NCBI RefSeq assembly: GCF_019393635.1
Contig: NC_057861.1
Location: forward strand, 62,498,532 to 62,562,531
DNA: 64,000 bases
DNA from: Dromiciops gliroides
Lineage: Eukaryota; Chordata; Mammalia; Microbiotheria; Microbiotheriidae
Direction of reading: 5' to 3'
The notes under the pieces are model-generated. The model was not told where the DNA came from. It did no database searches and saw nothing but the letters and a program-made list of their open reading frames with translations. Below are positions 47,426-59,329 of the stretch, piece by piece. The stretch's first letter is position 1, and every line of letters begins with the position of its first letter. The translations under genes and the position numbers were made by a program.

Positions 47426-47837
47426 ATCCAAGCCTCCGGAGGCCTTCTTCAAGGTCTTTTAACTTTTCCTATGTACCAGTGCAGGACTTGAGCCATCACA
47501 TGGCACATTCACTCTTGCTACATGACTAGCCCACCTCCTTTTTTTGATCAGTTATGACTGGTAATAAGCTGCAGCCTCATGCCCAACATGCCGCCATTCT
47601 GATTCTTTGGAGGTTGAGGTATTATACAGTTCATAGCATCAATGGGGAAAAATTGGTGCTTGAAAAAGTGGTTTGGTGGAAATGCTATGGAATTTCCCAA
47701 ATACAACCCAAGCCGCTTTCTTCCTCCTATTTAATTCCCTTCCCAATTCATTTTCCATTTGCAGTGCCTCTCTAGGAGATACATGCAAACATACATAATA
47801 TTATATGTGTATAATATTTTTATATGTGTACACTTAC
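47426..47837. other. non-coding stretch, no gene seen
   Basis: No repeat or exon recognised. Confidence 0.4.
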
Positions 47838-47982
47838 TTTTTTTTTTTGCGGGACAATGGGGGTTAAATGACTTGCCCAGGGTCACACAGCTAGTAAGTG
47901 TCAAGTGTCTGAGGCCGGATTTAAACTCAGATACTCCTGAATCCAGGGCCAGTGCTTTAACCACTGCACCATCTAGCTGCTC
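47838..47982 (-). repeat. marsupial tRNA-derived SINE
   Basis: Reverse copy. TACACTT occurs just before the tail and after the head, a short TSD. Confidence 0.93.
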
Positions 47983-48125
47983 CATACACTTGCATTCTTA
48001 TAGGAAAAAAGTTCTTTGAGAACAGAGACTATTTCATTTTTTACCTTTGTATCCCTAGCCCATACCACAGTGTGTGGCACATAGTAAGCACTTAATAAAT
48101 GTGCATTTAATTTATTTATTGACTG
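47983..48125 (+). repeat. L2 LINE 3' end
   Basis: 'cagtgtgtggcacatagtaagcacttaataaatg' preceded by 'gagaacagagactatttc'. Confidence 0.7.
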
Positions 48126-48149
48126 CCTGTCCAAATGCAAAAATTAGTA

Positions 48150-48420
48150 ATACTGACAATAATAAGTGGCATTTGTATAGTGTTCTAAGGTTTGCAAAAT
48201 AATTCACAAGTATTACCTCAATTTATCCTCACAACAATCCTGGGAGATGGATGCTGTTATCATCATTTCCATTTTACAGTTGAGAAAACTGAGGTAGACA
48301 GAGGTTGAGTTACTTGTCCAAGGCCCACACAGCTAGTAAATGTATGAGGCTTGATTTGCACTCAGGTCTTACTGACTCCAGGCCCAGTGCTCTATCTACA
48401 CTGTGCCACTTAGTCATTTT
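48150..48420 (-). repeat. MIR SINE, nearly complete
   Basis: All reverse-MIR blocks in order, from 'aataataagtggcatttgtatag' to 'gactccaggcccagtgctctatc'. Confidence 0.85.
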
Positions 48421-48499
48421 TTTCATTCATTTTTCCCCCTTACAGTCGTGTGAGGCTGATGTTTTCTGAGCAGTTGTGGATGTAAATGAAAAGGCCCTA

Positions 48500-48621
48500 G
48501 AGTTGGAATTCTTAACCCTTTTTTTGCCTTGGACCCCTTTGGTAGTCATAGGAAGCTTATACACTCCAGGAAATGTTCAATTTTAGTTAGAAGTTAATGA
48601 AAATAAATATGTAATTCCCCG

Positions 48622-48673
<52 letters not shown>

Positions 48674-48725
48674 CCCACACCCCCAGAGGCCCCCTATGCT
48701 CCATAGTGCTCAGGTTAAGAAGTCA
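48500..48725 (+). mobile_element. hAT-like MITE (TTCTTAACC family), copy 2, with a CA repeat
   Basis: The left end GGAATTCTTAACCC and the right end, in reverse complement, GACTTCTTAACCTG are inverted repeats. 'ttggacccctttggtagtc' follows the left end. A CA microsatellite (48627-48670) sits in the middle. Confidence 0.6.
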
Positions 48726-50689
48726 TGTTGAGTAGTGTCTGGGATTTTATGCCATCAGCAAGACATAGGGGAACATCTGAATCTGAAACCCCCAACCCTC
48801 TCAAATGCCAGATTTTTCTCTTTGAATTCTGTGTAGGACATTCTCCCCAGGTAGTGGCACAGACCTTTGCTAAACATACATCTCCCTATTTTGTGCTTTG
48901 ATTGATACTAACAAGGGTTATCAAACAAAATTAGCTCTATGGTTGTATCTACTAAGAATCTTATATTACCTTAACATATTAATATAAGACACCTTATGAG
49001 AGGACAGCTTTTAAAGATGCTTTTTGCCTTAATGAATCAAAAGGTGATTTTTTTTTTTAATAACCAGCAAACAAACACGGAAGAATCTTGTCAAAGACTG
49101 TGGAGATGTGCTCTGCTATAGAAAATCATTTAGGAAAGTTCCTCTTGTTCCTCTTATTCAAGGATATTTACATGTACATTTTATTTTTGTTTGTTTTGTT
49201 TTGTTTATCTCCTCAATGGCCATTTCTGTTTCCTCACATGAGCACAATGGTCACTGAGGTCTTAAAGAGTACAGCTGTCACCACTGACAATAGATATCCC
49301 CAGAACCGTTGACCAATCTGTTCTATTTTTTCATCTATTTGTCTTCCTTTCTGGTCCACCTAGAAATGTCCTTGGGATGATCTGGCTTAGTCAGGTCTCA
49401 TGCCAAGCAGGCACTGTGCAAATTTATTTTGCCTTCTCTGTGTTTTTGTGGTTTTGTGACATCGTCTTCCACTATCTTCTACTGTATTTTAAACTGTTGT
49501 TGTGTTTGACTTCCATGTTTCTTTCCTTGGCAAAGAAAGTACTCCCTGCCTAAGGTGTGGTGTCTGGGGTCTTTTGGCCTCTTTGTGGTGCTTGCTTTAT
49601 ATCAGTTACAGTAGAATATTAACTCCCTAAGCTTAATTCAGGAACTTTTATTTTTTTCTGTTATCTGTCCAGCATTGTACCTTCCCTGTTTGTTGAATTT
49701 AATGTTCATTCAGTTGCTTTTGTTGAAACTTAAATAGGAATAGTGTAATAACCACCCATTTCTCATTGTTCATTGCTTGAATGGGTCAGAATGGAACTTG
49801 AATAATTATGCATAGTGTCTTCTCATCTCTTCTAATTTGGTATTGATTTTGACTTGTGTTCTAAATAGCTGATCATCTCACTATATGCATATGCCTGATT
49901 GAGGGTTGATTCTTAAGTAAGTCATCATTTCTTGCCCCTTTAAGATATAAGATACATTTTGATGCTCTTTATGTCAGATGCTTTCCAGCTGTCTTCCAGA
50001 GTATTTGGTCTTTTTCATCTCATTCCATTTCATAATCCTGAAACCATACATTATAATTTATTTTTCACCATTCTTCTCTGAACACACGTTTGAATTTGTC
50101 ACCTAGTGCCAGTGTGTTTGTGGACTTGGTTCAGAGGATTAAGCCAAGTTTGTCATAGAATTTTTCTACATCATTGTTCTCTGTACCAGATGGTGGCCCA
50201 TAAAAATGCAGTTATCCTTATGAGGGTTGTCATTTTTGCTTTTGTTTATCATGAGGATTGTAAGACAATGACTGAATAGCTCATGAAAGTGTATTTCCTG
50301 TTGCCTTTGGGAACAAGATTCAATTTACCAAACTTCTGTTAACTCCTTTACTTCCTTCTGCAAAAAGCACCTTTCAGCCATCTTTCCATTAAGTAGTAAC
50401 AATTAGAAGAAAGGTTTTAATGTAAAAACGAAGAAAAAGCTCTGACCTGTGTCAGGAGGCTCAAGTGCCAAAGAAGGGTAGGGTACACAGCTGAACATGG
50501 AGAACTGAGAGAGGCCCGAGACCCTAACCCTAACTGAGGAAGTGCTGCTGGGGCGCTGCTGCATGCTATTCCAAGCCATGTGCTGTGGACTGGCTTCAGT
50601 CCTAGTCGAGCCTGCCTTTAATGAGAGGGGCCATGCTACCTTTTCTCATGTTCTTTGGCTTTTCGAAAAGCCCTCCACCCAGCTTTTTT
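48726..50689. other. long AT-rich stretch without recognised content
   Basis: Nearly 2 kb free of the young SINEs that fill the rest of the window. T-rich on the plus strand, with no open frame above about 85 codons. It may be an old antisense LINE, but I could not place it. A short CCCTAACCCTAA occurs at 50522. Confidence 0.4.
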
Positions 50690-51255
50690 TTCTGGTGACA
50701 AAAGAATTGGAAACTGAGGGGATGCCCATCAATTTGGGAATAGCTAAACAAGTTGTGGTATATGATTGTGATGGACTACTATTGTGTTGTAAGAAATGAC
50801 AAGCAGGATGCTTTCAGAAAAACCTCAAAAGACTTACATGAACTGATGCAAAATGAAGTGAGCAGACCCAGAACAGTATACGTAGTAACAGCAATACTGT
50901 AGGATGATCAACTGTGAATAACATGACTATTCTCAGCAATACAGTGATCGGAGACAGTTCTGAAGGACTCATGATGAAAAATACTATTCACCTCTAGAGA
51001 AAGAAGGAATCTGAATGCAAATTGAAATGTATTTTTTACAAACTTTTTTTCGAGTTATTTTTTTGGGGAGGAGGGGGTCTGTTTTCTTTCATATCATGGC
51101 TAATATGGAAATATATTTTTTCATGACTGCACATGTATAATCTATATCAAATTGCCTTCTCAAGGAGGGGAGAGGGGAGGGAAAGAGAATTTGGAACTCA
51201 AAATTTTAAAAAATGAATGTTAAAGATGGTTTTTACATGTAATTGAGAAAAAACA
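50690..51255 (+). repeat. L1 ORF2 C-terminus and 3' UTR, 5'-truncated
   Basis: Broken frames read VVYDCDGLLLCC-like and TSKDLHELMQNEVSRP-like segments that parallel the end of mammalian L1 ORF2 (WYxxxMEYY...SEV). The 3' UTR runs through 'atgtataatctatatcaaattgcc' and 'tttggaactcaaaat' to an A-rich end. Confidence 0.75.
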
Positions 51256-51364
51256 AAACATAGACTTTTAAAAGTCCTCTATTCCATCACCTCAGGGATG
51301 ATTTTACTTAAGGTTCCACTCTGGGATCTCCTCAAAAATGAGGGAAGAAACCAAGATACTTAAT

Positions 51365-51511
51365 GAAGAGGGAAATAAGCATTTATTAAGTACCTGTTAT
51401 CTGCCAAGCACTGTTCTAAACCCTTTATAAGTATCGCATTTGATCCTCTCACAAGGACCCTAAGAAGCAGGTGCTATTATTTCCTACATTTTACAGCTGA
51501 GGTAAACAAGG
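51365..51511 (-). repeat. MIR SINE 3' part
   Basis: 'taagcatttattaagtacctgttatctgcc' to 'cctacattttacagctgaggtaaac', cut off by the composite SINE that follows. Confidence 0.65.
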
Positions 51512-51840
51512 ATGGTTTGGCTTCTCAAAGAGAAGGGATGATGTCATTGTTATGGTTTGGCTTCTCAAAGAGAAGGGATGATGTCATGACCTTTGGTGAA
51601 TTGGATTGAAGTGAGGGAGGGCTGTGCAAAGTCACCAGCCTCACTCTTTCCTCCAGAGCCATCTGGGGCCAGTGGCAAGATATAGATCAGGATGACTGGA
51701 AATGGCCCCGGATGTTTTAAGGCAATTGGGGTTAAGTGACTTGCCAGGGGTTACACAGCTAGTAAGTGTCTGAGGTCAAATTTGAACTCGGGTCTCTGGG
51801 ACTCCAGGCCCAATGCTCTCTCTACTATATCACCTATTTA
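51512..51840 (-). repeat. composite SINE, reverse, with a 40-bp tandem duplication
   Basis: The tail is on the left ('gcctcactctttcctccagagcc', 'gtggcaagatatagatcagg') and joins the tRNA-like head through 'ggatgttttaaggcaattgg', as in the forward copy at 12613. A 36-bp segment at 51512-51547 is repeated at 51552-51587 (period 40). Confidence 0.75.
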
Positions 51841-52464
51841 AACCAGCTAAAAACATAATCAGTTTTCAGGACTGCTGTTAGGCATTTTACAATTTCACCT
51901 CAAGTCAGCAGAACTCCCAGCACACAACTACAGAACAGTGAGACATGGGCAGTCCTTTTATTGGTGGTTATCCTCCCCAAAAAACATCTCCTCCCTTGCA
52001 ACTATCTAGCTCTGACCCAGTGTGATCCCAGACTTGAGAACTTAAAATCTCTCTCCTTGGACACACCCACCTCAGGATAAATACTCATTCATCCAAGATC
52101 AAGAAAGGCAGTCCGAACCCAGACTCAGGCTTCCCTGGTCAGGGCTTGCTCTTTAGAGGCCATATGCTTATGGCTGCATAGAGTCCAGGACCTGGAGTCT
52201 GGGCAAGCCACCCTTTCCCCCATCCAGCTCTCAGGAAGAAGCTTATAACAGTCTTGGCCCAATTAGTGGCCAGGAAAGGGAGAGAAAGGTAAAGTGATGG
52301 TCTTTTGTAAATGCCAGGAATCATCAATTAGTCCCTCTCCATAGGCAATAAGGGGCTTCCTCTTCATCTCACTTTGTGAGACCTTTATCAATGATTCATA
52401 CTCACAGCCAGAAGTAGGCCCCTCAAAGTTTCCATGTGGGTACCCAATGGAAACTCTGAACCTG
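51841..52464. other. non-coding stretch, no gene seen
   Basis: No repeat or exon recognised with confidence. Confidence 0.35.
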
Positions 52465-52645
52465 TTGTTCATCCTTCATTTTTGAAGAGGTTCGTTAATG
52501 TCAGAGGATATGGATTGGATTTAAGTGAGACAGAGTTGCACAAAGTTGTCAGGTGCACTCGCTTCCAGAATCATCTAAGTCCTGTGGAAAGACAAGAGTC
52601 AGGACAACTGGCAACGGCCCAGGATGCACTTGATGATCTTGGAGT
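52465..52645 (-). repeat. tail part of the composite SINE, diverged
   Basis: 'tcatccttcatttttgaagagg', 'ggattggatttaagtgag' and 'gtcaggacaactggcaacggccc' follow the reverse-tail order of 51512 and 57188. Confidence 0.55.
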
Positions 52646-52914
52646 CTTTCATGTTTGACTAAGCTCTAAGCACTCTGCATCACTTGCTTCAGCCCCCTTC
52701 CTGGCCATTGGAACAAACTGTTCTCATCCACCCATTCCATGGGGGACGTCTTCATATGCTTAGGGCAGACATCCCTTTAACTCATCAACAGATGCCCATT
52801 ACCCTCAACCTGGTTTAGCCCAACTGAAATAATATAGCATTTGTTTAGGTTAGTGTTGCCTCCTTTAAAAGTACTGAGACACTGCTGTCATGTAGGTTAA
52901 AATAACCCAAGTAT

Positions 52915-53030
52915 TGATGAAATGCAGTGGATAGAGAGTTGGACCTCAGACTAGCTGTGTGACCCCGGGCAAGTCATTTAACCTTTGCCAAGAAAACAAG
53001 GAGTCTGACACAACTGAAGAACAAAACTTC
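52915..53030 (+). repeat. SINE remnant with RTE-like end
   Basis: 'tgcagtggatagagagttgg', 'gctgtgtgaccccgggcaag' and 'agtctgacacaactgaagaac'. An internal deletion has removed much of the body. Confidence 0.65.
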
Positions 53031-53629
53031 TGAGATGTCCACCAGGTGGCAAACTATTTGAAGAACCAGGATTCCATCTTAAAGCAGGCTGCACTTTCTT
53101 CTCTGGCCACTAGTGGGCACTCACAGCCCAACTGTTCCTCTTAACAGCTGGTCCAACTATTTTGCACATCGACTTTTTGACACCAAAAAAAAAAAATGGC
53201 ATTAACCCAAGTCTGCATTGCTGCTACTTTCCCATTCCTAATCTAGTGGGAAAATATTTTAAAATATATTAATTGCTACAATTATCTTGACTCCACTGCT
53301 GTGCCTTGGAATAGTTGGCTCTCTAAATTTCTTTTCCCTCAGAAGCCAATGAATTGAGATACACAACATATGGATCACTGCAGTTTTAATATACATGAAA
53401 TTAAAGCAAAAGTAAAGGAGAGAAACTCTCCTAGTACCACTGATATAGTTAGGCATTATTATCTGTCTTCTTCATAGAGAATGGGGGAAGAGGAGACACT
53501 CCCAGAGTCTCTTGGTGATGAAACAAAGAGGGGAAACAAAAGTCTTACCAGTTCACCCAGTATAACTTGCTAAGCAAGGCTCCTAGCTGTGAACCTGTCT
53601 TCAGAAAGCTCTGGTCATCTTGCATCATA
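53031..53629. other. non-coding stretch, no gene seen
   Basis: No repeat or exon recognised. Confidence 0.35.
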
Positions 53630-53641
53630 AGAGATTAGTAT

Positions 53642-53820
53642 AGGGGACAGCTAGGTGGCACAGTAGATAGAGCACCAGCCCTGAAGTCAGGAGGACCTGA
53701 GTTCAAATCCAGCCTTAGACTCTTGATTCTTACTAGCTGTGTGAGCCTGGGCAAGTCACTTAACCCCAATTGCCTCCAAGAGAGAGAGAAAGAGAGACAG
53801 AAACAGAGACAGAGAGACAG
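53642..53820 (+). repeat. marsupial tRNA-derived SINE with purine-rich tail
   Basis: Body ends at about 53777, then a GAGA/GACAGA tail. AGAGATTAGTAT flanks at 53630-53641 and 53821-53832 are identical. Confidence 0.94.
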
Positions 53821-53832
53821 AGAGATTAGTAT

Positions 53833-54589
53833 GAACCCAGAAGAGGGCCTTCACAGTAGAAAGATCCCAGAATCTGCTCCCTTTCTGAATTGCTTGGGCC
53901 TTGGATGATTCAAAAGGCAAAAATAGTGAAGTTACCCAAGAGTTATAAGAAAAGGAGAAACAACTCTGATGAGGAAGAATGTACTTTAAAAGACTGATGT
54001 GGATGCACAAGGATTTCTAACCCACTTTGATTTTTAAAAAATGTATATAGAAGCTGGAAGCAAAGGCAGATAGTGGAGGAAGAATAAAAATGGATGGTGT
54101 AATCCTGTAAAAATAGTGTTAGCAGTACACAAAGGCAAAGTGAGCTGAGAGGTTGGTGAATAAACATAGACAAGGATTTTTTTTTTATGGCAATGAGGAT
54201 CATCCCGTGGAAGTAAGGGTCAACCCAGGGATCATGCTCAGTGGCCCTTCTTGGTTCTAGCCAATCATTTCAGTATTTGGGTGGGTGCATTAAAGATGAC
54301 CCAACTCCATGTGCTAGTGACTCAGTGATAAAAGTATCTGGTATGTTGTTGTCCTCCCTGTGCCCCATGACATTGGCTGGTAGGGGGAAGAAGGGGGATA
54401 CATGCTGCTGTGTCAGGTAAAAAGAAGACATGATTTCCAGCTTGTACAAATAGCACATTCTGTCTCATGGGTTGTGCCTTTTCTTCCCACCCTGCAGCTG
54501 CTACATGAAGCGTGGACTCAATTTGGTGAGCTTGTTCCTGGACCTCAGATCCCTGGGTCCTTGACACTCCAGGACAGATTATTAAAGAG
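53833..54589. other. non-coding stretch, no gene seen
   Basis: Several 60-85 codon frames overlap without family features. No firm repeat. Confidence 0.35.
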
Positions 54590-54770
54590 TAGCTAGTTAA
54601 TATCTACAAAAGGGATGAGAGAGTCACATGTAGCTAAGGTGACTTTATCAAGACTAACCTTATCTCCTGTTTTCACCGGGAGATCAGGGGAATGCTGTGG
54701 ATAGAGTTAACTTAGATTTTAGCAAAGCCCTTGACAGGCTTTCATGGTATTCTTATGTATGAGAGAGAAA
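54590..54770 (+). repeat. CR1-type LINE reverse-transcriptase fragment
   Basis: From 54691 one frame reads NAVDRVNLDFSKALDRLSW, the CR1 RT block (VDxVxLDFSKAFDxVSH). In a shifted frame just upstream TNLISCF fits the preceding CR1 motif, so one frameshift lies between them. This type is distinct from the L2/L3 copies with AFDTVDH-like motifs. Confidence 0.75.
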
Positions 54771-54929
54771 TGGAAAGCTACGTGATTATACAAGTCTGAC
54801 TGAACGGCCAGACCCAAAGAGGAATCCACGACTGGCTTCGTGTCTACTCAGAAGAGGTTTGGAGTAGAGGGCTGCAGGCTCTGTTGGTCTCGTTCTCAAT
54901 TTCTCACGCTCTCGTCTCCTATGTCCTCT

Positions 54930-55640
54930 ATGTTGCCACGGTCTATTTACTTTTCTAACATCTCTCGAATACATCCCTGTCTCTCTTCTGAAGCTGCCAC
55001 CACCGTGGTTCAGGCCCTTCTCACCTTACCCCAGGACTATTGATTGTAGGGCCTGCTTGGTCTCCCTGCCATGAGTCTCTCTCTGCTCCATTCTGTCCTC
55101 TATTCAGCTGTCAAACTTAAACCACGTCACCCCTCCTAGTCTATCAACCACAGCATGTCTTCCTGATACCTTCAGGACCAAATAGAAACTCCTCTGTTGG
55201 GCACTCAAAGCCCTTCATAACCTGGCCTCCTTCTGCTTTTCCAGGCTTCTACACCTTCGTTTTCTCGGTGAACTCTTCCGTTCAGTAATATGGGCCTCCC
55301 TGCTGTTCCATAGATGACACCCCATCTCAGGACTCCCTGCCTTTCCACTGACTGTCTCCATTCCTGGAATGCTTTCCCTCTTTCCCTCTACCCCCTGGCT
55401 CTTCTGGCTTCCTTTAGGCCTCATCTAGAATCCCACCTTCTACAAGAAGCTTTCTTCATCTCCAATTTGTCTAGTATAGATCTTGTCTATACATAGCTGT
55501 TTGCAATTTTGTCTTCCCCGTTAAACCGTGAACTAGTTAGGGGCAGAGAATACCTTTTGCCTTTCCTGGTCTCCCCAGCCCGTAGCACAAGGCTTGGCAC
55601 ATAGTAGGTGCTTAATAAATCCTTGTTGGCTCAAGGGGGA
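54930..55640 (+). repeat. L2 LINE 3' portion
   Basis: 'accttcaggaccaaatagaaactcc', 'gcactcaaagcccttcataacctggcc' and 'cacatagtaggtgcttaataaatcc' in L2 order, about 700 bp. Confidence 0.75.
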
Positions 55641-56565
55641 AGAAGGTACCTGTGAGGGCTTGGTGTTGAAGTTCTGAGAATCAGAAGTCCTGGGAGGAAC
55701 AAAGCTTAGGAAGGGGCCCAGAGGCCCCTGGAAGAACCCGCCAGTGGGAGAAGGGGGTTAGCATGGATGGATGGAGACAGATGAGTGTTGTGGGTGAGAA
55801 GCCCCAGGCCCTGAGGATGGTAGCAGGGTGAAAGTGGAGCAGAGGTATGGTATGCTGAAGCCAGAAGGTCAGAAGAGCAGCTGGAGGGGAGCTCTGTGAC
55901 TGCCAAAAGGATCTGCCCCTGTGATGGAAGGGACCCAGCACAGAGCCCAGGTCAGAAGAACGCTTCACAGGAGGTGATGCTTTTTGCAGGTAATATCATG
56001 CTGATGGCATCAAGCCCTAAGCCATTCCAGATTCTCCTGGAAAAGAGATCTCCTATATACATACTCATGGGAGGAGTTTGGCCTGTTCACCCACACGGCA
56101 AAGACCAAATGGATGGAGAATGTCTTTTGTCCATATTTCAACATACATCAGAATGAACACTGTAACAGTATTATCTGGGGGCAGGCAATACAGATGGACA
56201 GGGAGCTGGGCACGTAGTTGAAAAGGAGTAGTGCAGGCGGCATTATTTCTTGAAAATTACAAAGTAGTGTTACTGACCCCACACTTCCTATAACAACTAA
56301 GGCCAATCTTTTTTTTTTTTAAATGCAAATATTTTCCTGGTATTGCTGTTTGGCAATGAGACCTGGAAGACTGCCTGCCTCTGAGGAATTCAATTTCACA
56401 GAGGACGTGGGTAGTAACAGGCTTCTGCCTTTATCCAATGGGAAGCGCTGAAGAGCAGGGGCAGAGAATCTCATCTTTTAGCCACATGGCAACTGGATGG
56501 ATTCCCAGCAGGTACCCTGTGACAACCAGAGAAAGTGAGGGAGATCTCCAGTGCCTGTCGTGAAT
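55641..56565. other. non-coding stretch, no gene seen
   Basis: G/A-rich near 55700-55890. No exon or firm repeat. Confidence 0.35.

Positions 56566-56594
<29 letters not shown>
56566..56594. repeat. poly-C run (C29)
   Basis: Twenty-nine uninterrupted C bases. The count may carry sequencing or assembly error. Confidence 0.9.
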
Positions 56595-56596
<2 letters not shown>

Positions 56597-56784
56597 CAAA
56601 CCTTTGGAAGGATGTGGATGAGAGTCTTAGAAGAGGGGTGGGAGTGGAAGGTTTGGAATCTGCATCATTGGAGAGAACTCACAAGCCAGTGAGATTATCG
56701 ATCCCTTTGAGTATTGAAAACCTAATTGGGCCATGATGGAGGCAAAAGAAAGCCACGTTTTGCATTTGGACATCCATTGGAGGT

Positions 56785-57000
56785 GTCGGTCAGCAGGCGG
56801 AATCACAGGGTCTTGGAGTTGGGAGGGACCTCAATGGCTACCTTGTGCAGCCTGTGCTTGAATGAGCACATGGGATGGTGGTACACCGCACCCCCCAAAT
56901 GGTCCTTCAGCCTCTCCTTGAAGGCGTTAGATGAGGACGAATCCGATGCTTCCCAAGGTGCGGCCCACTCCATTTTTGGATAGCTCTGATGATTAACACG
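56785..57000. repeat. ancient amniote repeat (CR1-tailed type)
   Basis: 'tcacagggtcttggagttgggagggacctc', 'gcctctccttgaaggcg' and 'cggcccactccatttttggatagctctgatg' match the conserved frame of this old family. Confidence 0.6.
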
Positions 57001-57007
57001 TTGGCTT

Positions 57008-57157
57008 TTTTTTTTTTTTTTTGGTGAGGCAATGGGGGTTAAGTGACTTGTCCAAGATCACACAGCTAGTGTCAAGTATTTGAGGCCAGATTTTAACTCA
57101 GGTCCTCCGGAATCCAGGGCCAGTATTCTATCCACCAGGCCACCTAGCTGCCCCCAG
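57008..57157 (-). repeat. marsupial tRNA-derived SINE
   Basis: Reverse copy with T17 tail and a small deletion in 'cacacagctagtgtcaag'. Confidence 0.93.
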
Positions 57158-57187
57158 GTTGTCTCTTTTTAACCCCAGTGCAAGCCT

Positions 57188-57375
57188 TTGTTGTTGTTTG
57201 TCCTTCATTCTAAAGAGGACCATGACATTGGGGTGATGTCATGACTTGTAGTCAATTGGATTGAAGTGAGGGAAGGCTGTGCAAAGTCACCAACCTCACT
57301 CTCTCCTCCAAAGCCACTAGGTCCAGTGGTAAGATATACATCAGGATGCCTGGAGTTGGCCCCCATGAGCCTTTG
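57188..57375 (-). repeat. composite SINE tail, reverse
   Basis: (TTG)n start, 'tgtccttcattctaaagagg', 'gaagtgagggaaggctgtgc' and 'gtggtaagatatacatcagg'. Same family as 12613 and 51512, without the head. Confidence 0.7.
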
Positions 57376-57937
57376 GAGCTCTTCTCCTTCATAGGCCTTC
57401 TTCAATTCCACAGAATCCTACAGCCAACAAGAGCTTTTTGAATTCTGACTTTTAACATCCAGTATCTTAGCCATCTCTCCTCTCTGTGTGCTACATCTGC
57501 AAGTCTGGGTCGGTTTGATTCTTTGGCCTGCACAGGATTCATTCTCTACAGACTTGTGCAAGAGCTTGGGGTGGGGAAGGGTGGGGAGGGGTGGGGTGGG
57601 GTGAGAACTTGGACCTCCCTTCAATCTTTGCCCACTCAAAAGGGGCCCTTGCCTTTTGAGATAGGCAGCATGTGGAGGAAGCAGATGTGTGTTTAGAGGC
57701 TGCTGCAGTGGGGGCATGTCAGCCCAGAGATATGCCCTGGTGTTTACAGAAGGGAGGCTATGGGCCAGAGCCAGCAGGCCTGAGGCAGAAAGATAGAACA
57801 GAATAGGAAATGCTTAACTTAGCCAGAGTCTCATGAGAGAGGGGAGGGGCCAGAGGAGTAAATGTTCCCCTGACTTGTAGTGGGGGAGTTACTTCCCTGC
57901 TCTGGGCCTCAGTTTTCCCAACAATAAAACTAAAAGT
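57376..57937. other. non-coding stretch with a G-rich run
   Basis: 57568-57603 holds repeated GGGG blocks separated by T or AAG (potential G-quadruplex). No gene recognised. Confidence 0.4.
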
Positions 57938-58180
57938 GGGCAGCTAGGTGGCTCAGGTGAAGGAGCACTAACCCCGTTATCAGAAGGACCCGAGTTCAAA
58001 TGTGGTCTCAGATACTTACTAGCTTTGTGAGCCAGGGACTTAACCCTGTTTGCCTTGGTTTCTTCATCTGTAAAATGAGCTAGAGAAGGAAGCAGCAGAC
58101 TACTCCAGCATCTTTGCCACAAAAACCCCAAGTGGGGTAACAAAGAGTCAGACGTGACTAAAATGACAACAACAAAAAAA
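57938..58180 (+). repeat. SINE with RTE (BovB-like) tail
   Basis: Head 'gggcagctaggtggctcagg', then 'gtttcttcatctgtaaaatgagc', 'aaaccccaagtggggtaac' and 'gagtcagacgtgac' with an A/CAA end. Confidence 0.82.
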
Positions 58181-58369
58181 ACCAAAAAACAGAAAGTGTG
58201 GGCTAGAGGACATCCCAGGGCCTTGGCATTTCTAACACAGGCGGGGTCTCACGTGCTTGTTTCACTTTTGCCACGTAGAATCCTTAGGTTTCTTCAGGTT
58301 TCAGCACGGGTACCAGCTTCTCAGGAGGCTTTTGGGGATCTCCCTAGCCATCAATAGGTTGTCCTACCT

Positions 58370-58620
58370 CAGATTCACTTGGATTTACTCATTCAGGTAC
58401 CGTGCTAGGCTAGAGATGCAAAGACACAAACATCAGGCCCTTCTTTCAAGAAGCTTAGCTGTATAAATGATGCTGCAACCCCCAACTCCCAGCCCAGCAG
58501 AATGTAAGTTTCTTGAGAGCAGGGCCTGTTTTTGATTTTCTCTTTGTATCCCCAGTTGGGAACAAGGCACTTTGCACGTGGGAGGAAACTAATAAACATT
58601 TGTTGAATTGAAATAATGAA
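58370..58620 (+). repeat. L2/L3-group fragments ending in an L2 3' end
   Basis: 'ccgtgctaggctagagatgc' followed by 'gtttcttgagagcagggcctg' and 'gaaactaataaacatttgttgaatt'. Confidence 0.55.
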
Positions 58621-59269
58621 CAATCTGTGTCCCAGCCAGCCTCTTTGGTGGTTGATACAACATGTAATATGTTCCATTTTTTAAACACTTCTTTGGTTGT
58701 CTCCTGCTTTAGAAGCTCTGATGACTTCCCATTTGCTGTAGGTCAGTTCCTGGTGGATCTTCCTCTCCCTCTCCAAAGTGGAGTCCAGCACTCAGAAGCA
58801 ATTAGTAGGGCTGAAACTAAGGAAGATACAATCCATGGAAATAAACGTATTAGCCTGAGTGTTAGAATTTAGCTGAGGTCTTGCCCTGTTGGGCTGCTAA
58901 GGAGCAAAAAACAAGCTTCCTTTCTTCACATCCACTCCTCTCTAGCCTTTTGAAGCTGCCCCAAAGAGAGGGTTCTAAATAGAGCCCCAGGGTGGCCACT
59001 ATGCAGGATGAGTGAAGTCATGAGGGCAGCTTGGCTGGACTAGACACTTTTGGGAAAGAGGTAGACATGGAGTCACACCTAAAGCACTTTTCTCACATCA
59101 CCTTACCTTGTGATGTAGGTAGGAGTCATCGGGTGATACCAAGTGCAGCCAGATCATTGCAGCTCCTTTTGGTACTTTGAGATCTTCCAACCCTACCCCC
59201 CTCATTTTGCTGATGAAGAGACTCAGAGACAGGAAGTGACTTTTCTAGGGTTGACACAGCAAGTGAGTG

Positions 59270-59270
<1 letters not shown>
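58621..59270. other. non-coding stretch
   Basis: 59145-59265 resembles an old MIR-like repeat ('cattttgctgatgaagagactcag'). The rest is unassigned. Confidence 0.4.

Positions 59271-59328
<58 letters not shown>
59271..59328. repeat. (GT)n microsatellite
   Basis: About 28 uninterrupted GT units. Confidence 0.97.

Positions 59329-59329
<1 letters not shown>

Noticed and set aside
50522-50534. CCCTAACCCTAA, telomere-like
   Set aside because: Only two units; too short to count as an interstitial telomere.
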